A stretch of 32,734 nt of DNA from an uncultured Alphaproteobacteria bacterium (GCA_937891825.1 CALAHN010000044.1:1-32734), one strand, 5' to 3'; numbered from the stretch's first letter, positions 1 to 7,739 are shown. Notes: a model not told the origin generated them from the sequence alone. Program-made: numbers and translations.

Positions 1-981
1 TTAGGGAATGAAGATCGTCGAGCCGGTGGTCTTGCGGCCTTCCAGGTCCCGGTGGGCCTGGGGCGCTTCCTTCAAGGGATAGGTCTGGTTGATCTCGATC
101 TTTATCGCGCCGCTCGTAACCATCTTGAAGAGCGCGCGGGCGGACTTCTCAAGCTCGTCGCGCGTCGACGTGTAGGTCACGAGCGAGGGCCGCGTGACAT
201 AGAGCGAGCCGCGGCTCGCGAGTTCGCCGAGGCTGAACGCATCGATCGGGCCGGAAGCATTGCCGAAGCTGACCATCAGGCCGCGCGCCTTCAGGCTGTT
301 CAGCGACTGGGTCCAGGTATCCTTGCCGACAGCGTCAAACACGACCGGCACGCCTTCGCCTTTGGTCAGCTTGCGCACCCGATCGGCGATGTTCTGGGTC
401 TTCTTGTAGTCGATGACGTGCTCATAGCCGTGCTCTTTCGCGAGCTTCACCTTCTTCGGTCCGCCGGCCGTGCCGATGCCGTGCGCGCCGATCGCAGCCA
501 GCCACTGGCCCGCGATCAGGCCGACGCCGCCAGCGGCCGCCTGGAACAGCACCCATTCGTCCGGCTTGACCTTGTAGGTGCGGTTGAACAGATACTCGAC
601 CGTCATGCCCTTCAGCATCATCGCCGCCGCCTGATCGTCTTCAATGCCCTTGGGCAGCTTGATCAGGACATGCGCCGGCATCACCCGGGCTTCGGCATAA
701 GCGCCGAGCGGGCCGCTGCCGTAGGCGACGCGGTCGCCCTTGCGGACATGGGTAACATTCTTGCCGACAGCTTCGACGACGCCTGCAGCTTCAAGGCCGA
801 GACCGCTTGGGAATTCCAGCGGGTAAAGGCCAGAACGGTGATAAGTATCGATATAATTGAGGCCGACGGCCGTGTGACGCACCAGCGCTTCATTCGGGCC
901 CGGATCCGGCAGGTCCAGGATCCGCCATTTCATGACGGTCGGCGGTCCTGCCTTCTCGAAAACGAAACCGTGCACCTTCAT
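1..981 (-). CDS. Zinc-free quinone oxidoreductase (NADPH:quinone reductase, MDR superfamily)
   Basis: A 326-residue protein of the medium-chain dehydrogenase/reductase superfamily, quinone oxidoreductase branch, expected to reduce quinones or enone-type carbonyls with NADPH in the cytosol. The N-terminal GroES-like half carries GLNYIDTYHRSGLYP, typical of the branch. The Rossmann half carries AAAGGVGLIAGQ (AxxGxxG nucleotide-binding loop). The cysteine clusters that bind catalytic and structural zinc in alcohol dehydrogenases are absent. The frame is open further upstream, but the ATG at 979-981 starts the conserved MKVHGFVFEKAG and has an AGGGGGAT ribosome-binding site just before it. The gene is complete, with TAA at 1-3. 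It is divergent from the selenoprotein operon and shares a 188-base regulatory region with it. Family assignment is firm; the substrate is unknown. Confidence 0.92.
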   Translation of the reverse strand: MKVHGFVFEKAGPPTVMKWRILDLPDPGPNEALVRHTAVGLNYIDTYHRSGLYPLEFPSGLGLEAAGVVEAVGKNVTHVRKGDRVAYGSGPLGAYAEARVMPAHVLIKLPKGIEDDQAAAMMLKGMTVEYLFNRTYKVKPDEWVLFQAAAGGVGLIAGQWLAAIGAHGIGTAGGPKKVKLAKEHGYEHVIDYKKTQNIADRVRKLTKGEGVPVVFDAVGKDTWTQSLNSLKARGLMVSFGNASGPIDAFSLGELASRGSLYVTRPSLVTYTSTRDELEKSARALFKMVTSGAIKIEINQTYPLKEAPQAHRDLEGRKTTGSTIFIP

Positions 982-1034
982 TGCGCATCCCCCTAGCGGA
1001 TCATGGCCAAATCTTGCACGATCTGGCTGATTAA

Positions 1035-1064
1035 GCGACACTTTGCGCGCCGTCGAGTTACAAT
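1035..1064 (+). promoter_or_regulatory. Candidate sigma70-type promoter of the selenoprotein operon
   Basis: GCGACA (1035-1040) and TACAAT (1059-1064) match the -35 and -10 consensus at 4/6 and 5/6 positions with an 18-base spacer. Transcription would start near 1071, leaving a leader of about 100 bases before the TTG at 1170. Called by eye only. Confidence 0.4.
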
Positions 1065-1086
1065 ATGACGCAAAAGCACTTTGCGC
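1039..1086. promoter_or_regulatory. Direct repeat CACTTTGCGC x2, possible operator
   Basis: The ten-base sequence CACTTTGCGC occurs at 1039-1048 and again, identical, at 1077-1086, a 38-base period. The second copy is also one arm of an inverted repeat (CGCAAA, five-base loop, TTTGCG). The repeats sit between the divergent quinone oxidoreductase and selenoprotein genes and bracket the proposed -10 element, where a regulator would act. No regulator gene is adjacent. Confidence 0.35.
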
Positions 1087-1169
1087 AATGAATACGGCTG
1101 CCCGTTCCGTGCAATGGCGGTATGTGTGAAACGCAACCCAGCCCAACGATTTTTACAGGGGAGTTCACT

Positions 1170-2396
1170 TTGGCGAGATTGTCCGACATGCCCGAGACGC
1201 TGCAGAAGCACATGCGCGCGCTGCCGTTGCCTGCCTATGACGCGACGCCTTTCGTTCAGGGGCGGCCGCTCGCGGAGCGTCGGGTCGCGCTTGTATCGAC
1301 GGCCGGACTCGCCATGCGGGGCGAAGCGCCCTTCGGCATGGGCGCGGCCGACTACCGTGTGATTCCAGGCGACGCCGGGCCGGGCGATATCGTGATGAGC
1401 CACATCTCGGTCAACTACGACCGGACGGGCTATCAACGCGATTGGAACGTCGTGCTGCCGCTCGATCGGCTCCGCGAGATGGCGCGGGACGGCGCGATCG
1501 GCTCGGTCGCGGCGCATCACTACAGTTTCATGGGCGCGACCGACCCGGCGGCGATGGCGCCGGCGGCGGCCGAGATCGCGCGGCATATGATGGCGGACGG
1601 CGTCGACGCCGTCCTACTGCTGCCAGTCTGACCGAACTGTACGCGCGCCGTGTGCGCGCTTGCCCATAGTTTCGAGCAAGCCGGAATTCCGACAGTCGCG
1701 ATCGCGCTCGTCCGGGAGCATGCCGCGGCGATGCAGCCGCCGCGCGCGCTTTGGGTGCCGTTCGAACTTGGCCGCCCGGTCGGGGCGCCGGAGGATGCCG
1801 GGTTCCAGCGCCGGGTCGTGACGGCCGCCCTGGGCTTGCTCGATGCGGCTTTCGGCCCGGTTCTGACCGACTATCCGGAAGACGCGCCGCCCGACGGCGG
1901 CGACGGCGCCATGGACGAAGGTTGGACCTGCCCAGTCAGTTTCGCGGCGCCCGAGGCCAATGCGCCGGATACGTTCGCCGCCAAAGTTTCGGCGGAAGCG
2001 GCGCAGTTGAAGCCCTGGCATGAGGCCTGGAAGCGCCGCAAGGGCGCATCCGGCATCGGCGCGGCCGGCGCGGAGGTCGAGGCGCTCGCGGCATTCATCG
2101 GCGCCCTGGCGGACGGCGGCGACCCGCCGTCGCCGGTCCCTGGGGCCGATATGGCGCAATCCCTGAAGCTCGCGGTCAATGACCTGATGACCTACTATCA
2201 GGAGGGGGCGAACGCCCAGCCGGGCGCGACCGGCGGCTCCAAGGCGATCAACGACTGGTTCTGGGGGCAGACGGTTTTGGGCAAGGCGCTGCTGCGCATT
2301 CGCGTACAAGCCAGCCAAAGCGACGACCCGAAGCTGGCCGCGGTCGCCGGCCGTCTGGTTCTGCCGCATGTCGCCGCGGCTTATGCTGGCGAATGA
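1170..2396 (+). CDS. Selenoprotein, GrdB/PrdB-type glycine/sarcosine/betaine/D-proline reductase family (in-frame TGA read as Sec)
   Basis: Read through TGA 1629-1631, this is one 408-residue protein. Before the TGA the frame shows VALVSTAGLAMRG, the VIPGD / VMSHIS / YDRTG segments, PLDRLREMARDGAIG and HHYSFMG, which I recognise from the GrdB/PrdB reductase family. After it the same frame continues at once with PNCTRAVCALAHSFEQAGIP. The result is a U154-x-x-C157 redox motif (further Cys at 162) where the family carries its selenocysteine. The start is TTG 1170 because ACAGGGGAG (1156-1163) lies six bases upstream; ATG 1122 has no such site. Without recoding the locus would be miscalled as a 153-residue protein plus a separate gene from GTG 1650. 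Clostridial relatives reductively cleave amino acids or betaine; the alphaproteobacterial members have no role I can name. First gene of an operon with an SDR, a Zn-ADH and a MaoC hydratase. Confidence 0.85.
1629..1659 (+). promoter_or_regulatory. Sec codon TGA and candidate bacterial SECIS hairpin
   Basis: TGA at 1629-1631 is followed by a hairpin: GCGCGC (1643-1648), loop CGTGT (1649-1653), GCGCGC (1654-1659), with weaker pairing possible below (GTA/TTG-type pairs around a C/T mismatch). The apical loop begins 17 bases after the TGA and has G as its second base. That fits the general bacterial SECIS description, in which the loop lies about 16-37 bases from the UGA and has a G among its first two bases. 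The hairpin lies inside the coding sequence, as bacterial SECIS elements must for SelB to reach the stalled ribosome. The GC repeats could also pair in other registers. Confidence 0.65.
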
Positions 2397-2424
2397 CGTT
2401 AATGGGAACGGGGGACTGAAGGCG

Positions 2425-3204
2425 ATGACAGGACGGATCGCGGTGATCACGGGCGGGGGCAGCGGCATCGGCCGGGCGACCGCCCTGGCGCTCGGCGGGC
2501 AGGGCGACCATGTGATCGCGGCCGACATGAATGCGGCGGGCGCGGCCGAGACCGTCCGCCTTGTCACGGCCGCTGGCGGCGCCGCGTCGGCGCTCACGGT
2601 CGATGTCGCGGATGAGGCCTCGGTCACGGCCATGGCGGCGGCGGCCGAGGCGATCGGGCCGGTCGCCGTGCTGGTGAACTGCGCCGGCATTCTCCAGAAC
2701 GCCTCCCGGGTCGAGGACATGGACCTGGCCGAGCATGACCGGGTGTGGGCGGTCAATTATCGCGGCACCTACTTGTGTTGCCGGGCGCTTGGTCCCGTCA
2801 TGGCGGGGCGGGGCGCCGGGGCCATCGTCAATATCGGCTCGATCGCCGGCTTCGAGATGTTTCCGCTGCCGGCCTACGGCCCATCGAAGGCCGCAATCCA
2901 TCAATTGACGAAAGTGCTTGCGGGCGACCTCGGCGCGCGGGGCGTGCGCGTCAATGCGGTCGCGCCCGGCTTCGTCCTGACCGAGGCCTTGCGGGCCAGG
3001 GTCGCGGCGGGGGAGCGGGATACGTCCGTCATGGAAAGCCAGAACGCGATCCCGCAGATCGTGACGCCGGAGGATATCGCCAACGCGATCCAGTTCCTCT
3101 GCAGCGATGGCGCGCGGGCGGTGACCGGCGTTACCCTGCCGGTCGACAACGGCTGGCTTGCAGGCCTTGCCTACAACACCTATGCCGGCAACAAGAAAAA
3201 CTGA
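2425..3204 (+). CDS. Short-chain dehydrogenase/reductase (SDR)
   Basis: A 259-residue classical SDR. The cofactor loop TGGGSGIG is at residues 9-16 and Asp34 closes the second beta strand, which favours NAD(H). NCAG is at 85-88, and the catalytic residues are Ser139 (NIGS), Tyr151 and Lys155 (YGPSK). The C-terminus shows the usual VTGVTLPVDNGW ending. The ATG at 2425 starts the MTGRIAVITGGG motif directly; an upstream in-frame ATG would overlap the selenoprotein gene and adds no family sequence. It lies 28 bases after the selenoprotein gene and 17 before the alcohol dehydrogenase, so co-transcription is likely. The substrate is unknown; the context suggests oxidoreduction of a hydroxy or keto intermediate. 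Confidence 0.93.
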   Translation: MTGRIAVITGGGSGIGRATALALGGQGDHVIAADMNAAGAAETVRLVTAAGGAASALTVDVADEASVTAMAAAAEAIGPVAVLVNCAGILQNASRVEDMDLAEHDRVWAVNYRGTYLCCRALGPVMAGRGAGAIVNIGSIAGFEMFPLPAYGPSKAAIHQLTKVLAGDLGARGVRVNAVAPGFVLTEALRARVAAGERDTSVMESQNAIPQIVTPEDIANAIQFLCSDGARAVTGVTLPVDNGWLAGLAYNTYAGNKKN

Positions 3205-3221
3205 ACGACCTGAGAGACGCC

Positions 3222-4319
3222 ATGCCAAAGACGATCAAAGCCGCGATCCTGCGCGAGACCGGCAAGCCGCTAACTGTCGAAGCCATCGAGATCGACGAAC
3301 CCGGCCCCCGCGAAGTCCGCATCCGCACTCGAGCATGCGGCGTCTGCCATTCCGATCTGCACATGGCGGACGGCAAATATCCCTGGAAATACCCGACCGT
3401 GCTTGGCCATGAAGCCGCCGGCATCGTCGATGCGGTCGGCGAGCAGGTGACCTATGTAAAGCCGGGGGACACGGTCATCACCTGCCTCTCCGCCTTTTGC
3501 GGCGAGTGCGAATATTGCCTGTCCGGCAAGATGTCGCTTTGCGAGAACCCCATGTTGATGCGGGCGCCCGGCCAGCCGACGCGCTTGCGCCAGGGCGGGG
3601 CCGAAATCCATCAGTTCGCCCATCTCTCGGCCTTCGCCGAAATGATGCTGGTGCATGAGCATGCGCTCGTGAAGGTCCGGCCCGATGTCCCGATGGATCG
3701 GGCCGCGTTGATCGGCTGCGGCGTCACGACAGGCGTCGGCGCGGTGCAGAATACGGCGCGGATCGAGGCGGGCTCGACGGTCGCGGTCATTGGCTGCGGC
3801 GGCGTCGGCCTTTCCGCGATCAACGGCGCGGCGATCGCGGGCGCGAGCCGCGTCATCGCCATCGATCTTTCCGCGACGAAGCTCAATCTGGCGAAACAAT
3901 TCGGCGCGACCGACGTCGTCAACCCGGCCGATGGCGATAGCGTCAAGCAGGTCCGCAATCTGGTCGGCGGCGGCGGCGTTCACTATGCCTTCGAAGCCAT
4001 CGGCCTGAAGCAAACGGCGGAGGACGCTTTCCGCATGATCCGTCCCGGCGGCACGGCGACGATCATCGGCATGATCCCGGTCGGCACCAAGATCGAGTTG
4101 CATGGGCCGGAGTTCTTGCGCGAGAAGAAGATTCAAGGCTCGACTATGGGCTCGAATCGCTTCCGCACCGACATGCCGCGCTACATCGATTTCTACATGC
4201 AGGGCCGGCTCAAGCTCGACGAGCTCGTTTCTGCGCATATCGGCCTCGGCGATATCAATGAAGCCTTCGAGGAAATGAAGAAGGGCGAGATCGCCCGTTC
4301 GGTCATCATGTTCGATTAA
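3222..4319 (+). CDS. Zinc-dependent alcohol dehydrogenase (class III-like MDR)
   Basis: A 365-residue medium-chain alcohol dehydrogenase. Catalytic zinc ligands are visible as Cys42 (ACGVCHSD), the GHE at 62-64 and the Cys of LIGCGVTTG. The structural zinc site is the full set Cys93, Cys96, Cys99 and Cys107. The NAD-binding loop is GCGGVGLSA. The layout resembles class III (glutathione-dependent formaldehyde dehydrogenase-like) and mycobacterial-type ADHs used on aldehydes or bulky alcohols. ATG 3222 lies 17 bases after the SDR stop and starts MPKTIKAAIL, the conserved first strand. Third gene of the selenoprotein operon. The enzyme class is secure; the substrate cannot be read from sequence. 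Confidence 0.95.
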   Translation: MPKTIKAAILRETGKPLTVEAIEIDEPGPREVRIRTRACGVCHSDLHMADGKYPWKYPTVLGHEAAGIVDAVGEQVTYVKPGDTVITCLSAFCGECEYCLSGKMSLCENPMLMRAPGQPTRLRQGGAEIHQFAHLSAFAEMMLVHEHALVKVRPDVPMDRAALIGCGVTTGVGAVQNTARIEAGSTVAVIGCGGVGLSAINGAAIAGASRVIAIDLSATKLNLAKQFGATDVVNPADGDSVKQVRNLVGGGGVHYAFEAIGLKQTAEDAFRMIRPGGTATIIGMIPVGTKIELHGPEFLREKKIQGSTMGSNRFRTDMPRYIDFYMQGRLKLDELVSAHIGLGDINEAFEEMKKGEIARSVIMFD

Positions 4320-4353
4320 TCCGCCAGGAAGGCGCACACACGGAGCTTGCCGC

Positions 4354-4806
4354 ATGCGCAAAATTGCGAACCCTGCCGCCTTCAAGGACCTTGTCGGCCA
4401 GGAGCTTGGCGTCAGCGATTGGGCCGACATCACCCAGGAACGCATCAACACATTCGCCGAAGCGACGGGCGATTTTCAGTGGATCCATATTGATGCCGCG
4501 CGGGCGGCCGCGGCGCTGCCGACAAAATCGACGATCGCCCACGGGTTTCTGACCCTGTCCATGGCGGCCGGACTGCCAGTGTTCGAGGTCGAGAGCCTGT
4601 CGAACGCGATCAACTACGGCTGCAATAAAGTGCGCTTCACCAATATGGTTCCGGTCGGCTCGCGGGTGCGCCTGCGTCAGACATTGAAAGAGGCCGAGGA
4701 CGTAAAGGGCGGCGGCATTCGGACGATCGTCGAAAGCACAGTGGAAATCGAAGGCGCGGAGCGTCCGGCAATGGTCGCCGAACAGATTGTAATCTACTAC
4801 GCTTAA
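4354..4806 (+). CDS. MaoC-like (R)-specific enoyl-CoA hydratase/dehydratase
   Basis: A 150-residue single hot-dog domain of the MaoC family. The hydratase-2 signature is present: FAEATGDFQWIH (Asp40, His45 as the catalytic pair) followed by TIAHGFLTLS (His63-Gly64). Members hydrate trans-2-enoyl-CoA to (R)-3-hydroxyacyl-CoA, or the reverse. The length matches stand-alone members. It starts at ATG 4354, 34 bases after the ADH stop, and is the last gene of the selenoprotein operon, with 179 bases before the next gene. Its presence suggests that the operon handles a CoA-bound intermediate. Confidence 0.92.
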   Translation: MRKIANPAAFKDLVGQELGVSDWADITQERINTFAEATGDFQWIHIDAARAAAALPTKSTIAHGFLTLSMAAGLPVFEVESLSNAINYGCNKVRFTNMVPVGSRVRLRQTLKEAEDVKGGGIRTIVESTVEIEGAERPAMVAEQIVIYYA

Positions 4807-4985
4807 ATCAACCTGTTCTTATACTGCCGGAAAGGGACCAGCTTGCTTTTGCCTGCCTCCTTGATTTGAGCGGCGACGGCCGGTTCGTAACACTGTGTTC
4901 ACCACTTCCTGCGATAAAAGGACCTGAAGCGTCATATGTGCGGGGGCGCCAGGACGGCGGCCCGCTATCGAGGGTGAAGCGGCTT

Positions 4986-6047
4986 ATGAGCTACAGGCAG
5001 TCGAGCGACAAGGCAGCTATGATCGCGGATCAAGCGCTGAAGCAGATGCAGCAGCTGATCATCCCCCCATATCCCGACAATTTCGAGATATGGTATGCAT
5101 TCCACGCCGGTCTCGATGCTGAATTATCGAAGAGCCTTACCGATTTACTTGAAAGCGTCGATTACTTCGACCCAAGCGCCTATCAATCGATCAAGCAGGC
5201 GTTTCTCGGCGAGGAAACGTCGCAATTGCTGCGGTCGGCGAGCGATAATGTCGAAGCCCTGATCGCCAGCGCCCTGACGACGATCGGCAGCGCCGCGGAT
5301 AGCGCCAAGGACTATGGTGATGCCCTGGAAGACTTTACCGGCAATGTCGCCAGCGCCGAACCCGACGAAGTGCGGGCGCTGATCGCCCAGGTTCTGCAGG
5401 AAACGCAGGCGGTGATGGCGCGCAACAGGCAGCTTGAAGCCGAATTGAACGAAGCCGGCGAGCGGATGGAGACCCTGCGGGACAGTCTCGACGACGCCCG
5501 GCGCGCGAGCGAGACCGACGGTCTGACGAGCTTGCCGAACCGCCGCGCCTTCGATCTTGGCCTGGACGCGGAAATCGATCGCGCCCGCGAAGACGGCACC
5601 TCCCTGACGTTGCTGGTCACGGATGTCGATCACTTCAAGAAATTCAATGACACATTCGGCCACCGCGTCGGCGACGAAGTCCTGAAGCTGGTGGGCCGCG
5701 TGCTGAAATCGCTCCTCAAGGGCCGGGATACGCCGGCCCGCTATGGCGGCGAGGAATTCTGCGTGATCCTGCCGACGACCGATGTTCAAGGCGGCTTTGC
5801 GGTCGCGGAACACATCCGCAAGGCGATCAGCGCTAAGGCGTTGAAAAGCGCGCGCACCGGCCAGAGCTATGGCCAGATCACCCTGTCGATCGGTTGCGCC
5901 GAATTACGGAGCGACGACAATGCCGGCTCGTTGATTGAACGCGCCGACGCCGCATTGTATGTGGCCAAGCAAACCGGCCGGAACCGGACCTGCACGGAAT
6001 CCGATATCGCGGCGGCGGCTGACGGCGCGGACCGCGCCGCCTCCTGA
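4986..6047 (+). CDS. GGDEF-domain diguanylate cyclase
   Basis: A 353-residue cytosolic protein with no membrane segment. Residues 1-140 form an all-helical N-terminal region (contains IIPPYPDNFEIWYAFHAG), likely a dimerisation or input domain. Residues about 140-175 form a heptad-like coiled coil (RQLEAELNEAGERMETL). The GGDEF domain begins near Asp178 (DGLTSLPNRRAFD) and has the active-site GGEEF at 254-258, so it should make cyclic di-GMP. The inhibitory I-site expects RxxD five residues before GGEEF; here the tetrapeptide is KGRD, so product inhibition may be weak. I chose ATG 4986; the frame is open back to 4866 but that stretch looks non-coding. It is convergent with the crotonase genes across a strong terminator. 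Confidence 0.92.
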   Translation: MSYRQSSDKAAMIADQALKQMQQLIIPPYPDNFEIWYAFHAGLDAELSKSLTDLLESVDYFDPSAYQSIKQAFLGEETSQLLRSASDNVEALIASALTTIGSAADSAKDYGDALEDFTGNVASAEPDEVRALIAQVLQETQAVMARNRQLEAELNEAGERMETLRDSLDDARRASETDGLTSLPNRRAFDLGLDAEIDRAREDGTSLTLLVTDVDHFKKFNDTFGHRVGDEVLKLVGRVLKSLLKGRDTPARYGGEEFCVILPTTDVQGGFAVAEHIRKAISAKALKSARTGQSYGQITLSIGCAELRSDDNAGSLIERADAALYVAKQTGRNRTCTESDIAAAADGADRAAS

Positions 6048-6093
6048 TCCGGCGGGCGGCCTGTCCGTTCAGATCGATTGACGGATGCGAATA

Positions 6094-6131
6094 CGAAAGC
6101 TGGCGCGCTCGGGCGAGCGCGCCAGCTTTCG
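6094..6131. terminator. Bidirectional hairpin terminator
   Basis: A perfect 17-base-pair stem (6094-6110 with 6115-6131) and a GGGC loop lie between the convergent GGDEF gene (stop 6047) and the crotonase gene (stop 6151). There is no long T run on either side; the plus side has only GCTTTCTGG. It probably stops transcripts from both directions. Confidence 0.75.
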
Positions 6132-6150
6132 GCTTTCTGGCAAAGGGCGT

Positions 6151-6939
6151 TCAGGAGCCCGTGTAATTGCCCGTGCGCTTTTCGCGCCAGGCGGTGATCG
6201 CCTCGACGTGATCCTCCGACATGCGCGCCAGGGTCATGTGCGAGGAGACCATGTCCAAGCTCGAGCGGAGGTCCATGGTCTGGTTCTGATAGACCAGCCG
6301 CTTGATCAGCCGGACTGAAATCGGCGCGCCGGCTGCAATCTTCGACGCGGTCTCCAGCGTCTTTTCCATCAACTGATCGTCCGGATACACGTCCATCACC
6401 AGCCCGATCGCTTTGGCTTCCTCGGCGTCGACGAATTTCGACGTCCACAGCAATTCCAGCGCTTTCTGCACGCCGACGATGCGCGGCAGGAACCAGCAAG
6501 CGCCATTGCCCGGGACCAGGCCCATGCGCACATAGGTTTCCGCGAACCGCGCGCTCGCCCCCGCATAGCGAATGTCAGCGTGCAGCGCCATGTCCATGCC
6601 GGCCCCGACCGCAACGCCGTTGACGGCCGCGAGCACCGGCTTGTCGAGTTGCTGCACCGCCTGGGATATCTTCTGAATACGGTCCCAAAGGCCCGATTTT
6701 ACGGCGGTGACGGTCGTCGGCGCGCCGCCCATGCCGCCTGTGTCGCCGCCGGAGCAGAAACCGCGGCCGGCGCCGGTGACGACGACGCAGCGCACGTCAT
6801 CGCGTTCGCCACATTCCGCCAGACGGGCCAGATAGGCGTCCAGCATTTCATTCGAAAAGGCGTTCAGTTTTTCGGGATTGTTGAAGGTGATGACCGCGAC
6901 ATTGTCGGGGCGGACATTGAACAGCAGTTTATCGGTCAA
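6151..6939 (-). CDS. Enoyl-CoA hydratase/isomerase family protein (crotonase, PaaG-like)
   Basis: A 262-residue crotonase. The CoA/oxyanion segments are FCSGGDTGGMGG and NGVAVGAGMDMAL. Aligned by eye with mitochondrial enoyl-CoA hydratase, the first catalytic Glu position (Glu144) is Asp in GMDMAL and the second (Glu164) is Tyr in FAETYVRMG. A lone Asp at the first position is the pattern of isomerase-type members such as PaaG rather than true hydratases. LVPGNGACWFLPRIVG is also typical of that group. The start is TTG 6937-6939 (protein MTDKLLFNV), preceded by GGAAGGA eight bases upstream; the ATG at 6972 would lie inside the upstream gene. It lies 17 bases downstream of the next crotonase gene and is co-transcribed with it. 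Confidence 0.9.
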   Translation of the reverse strand: MTDKLLFNVRPDNVAVITFNNPEKLNAFSNEMLDAYLARLAECGERDDVRCVVVTGAGRGFCSGGDTGGMGGAPTTVTAVKSGLWDRIQKISQAVQQLDKPVLAAVNGVAVGAGMDMALHADIRYAGASARFAETYVRMGLVPGNGACWFLPRIVGVQKALELLWTSKFVDAEEAKAIGLVMDVYPDDQLMEKTLETASKIAAGAPISVRLIKRLVYQNQTMDLRSSLDMVSSHMTLARMSEDHVEAITAWREKRTGNYTGS

Positions 6940-6956
6940 GAGGCAGGTCCTTCCAA

Positions 6957-7739
6957 TTAGACGCCCGACCATTCGGGCGCGCGTTTTTCGTTGAATGCGG
7001 CGATGCCTTCCTGGGCGTCCTCGGACGTACCCATCAGGCCGCCATTACTTTCGGCCAGGACCAGGGCCTGATGCATGGTCATGTCCTGCATGGCCCGGTA
7101 GACGTAAAGTCCGCGCCGGATGGCGGCGGGAGAGCTTTTCAGAATCCGGTCCGTCAGCCAGTCCACCTTGGCGTCGAGTTCGGCCGAGGGCACGACATGG
7201 TTCAGCAGCCCGCAGGCTAGGCCCTCGGCGGCCGTGATCGGCTCGCCCGTCACCATCAATTCCAGCAATTTTCGCTTGGGGATGACGCGCATCAGGTGGG
7301 TCATGATCATCATCGGCCAGACGCCGATCCGGGTTTCGGGCGCGCCGAGCTTCGCGTGCTCGACCGCGACCGCCATGTCGCACATGGCGACCAGGCCTAG
7401 GCCGCCAGCGACCGCGTGGCCGTTGACCCGCGCGATCAGCGGCAGCGGGCACCGCTCCACCAGGCGGAACAGGTCGCCGAGCTTCGCGGCGGGATCGGTA
7501 TGATCGATCTGGAACGGGCGGTCGTCGCCGGTGCGTTTCAGGTCGGCGCCGGCGCAGAAGGCGCGGTCGCCCTTGCCCGTCAGCACGATGACGCGAACAT
7601 CGGGAACCGCCGCCATCGCCTGGCGGATGCCGTCCATGAGGCCATCGATGACCGCGTCGTTGATGGCGTTCCGACGGTCTTCGCGATTGATGGTCAGGCG
7701 CATGACGGCGCCGTCGCGTTCGATCAACAGTTCGCTCAT
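6957..7739 (-). CDS. Enoyl-CoA hydratase family protein (crotonase)
   Basis: A crotonase of about 261 residues. The oxyanion-hole segments are FCAGADLKRTG and NGHAVAGGLGLVAMCD; the second catalytic Glu is kept in GAPETRIG, while the first is replaced by Gly. Members with this pattern include hydratases and hydrolases of branched or unsaturated acyl-CoA esters. The C-terminus carries SEDAQEGIAAFNEKRAPEW, standard for the family. Two starts are possible, ATG 7739 (MSELLIERDG, chosen because family similarity starts here) and ATG 7751 four codons earlier. First gene of a two-gene operon with the PaaG-like crotonase; divergent from the YceI-GGT gene. Substrate unknown. Confidence 0.9.
   Translation of the reverse strand: MSELLIERDGAVMRLTINREDRRNAINDAVIDGLMDGIRQAMAAVPDVRVIVLTGKGDRAFCAGADLKRTGDDRPFQIDHTDPAAKLGDLFRLVERCPLPLIARVNGHAVAGGLGLVAMCDMAVAVEHAKLGAPETRIGVWPMMIMTHLMRVIPKRKLLELMVTGEPITAAEGLACGLLNHVVPSAELDAKVDWLTDRILKSSPAAIRRGLYVYRAMQDMTMHQALVLAESNGGLMGTSEDAQEGIAAFNEKRAPEWSGV

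Noticed and set aside
52-996. Plus-strand 314-residue frame
   Set aside because: Antisense to the quinone oxidoreductase, which has the nucleotide-binding motif and a good ribosome-binding site.
1122-1631. Separate 169-residue protein ending at TGA 1629-1631, with a second gene starting at GTG 1650 (a disrupted gene)
   Set aside because: The two pieces are in the same frame, the interruption is one TGA at the family's Sec position with U-x-x-C, and a SECIS-like hairpin follows. A pseudogene would not be expected to preserve all this.
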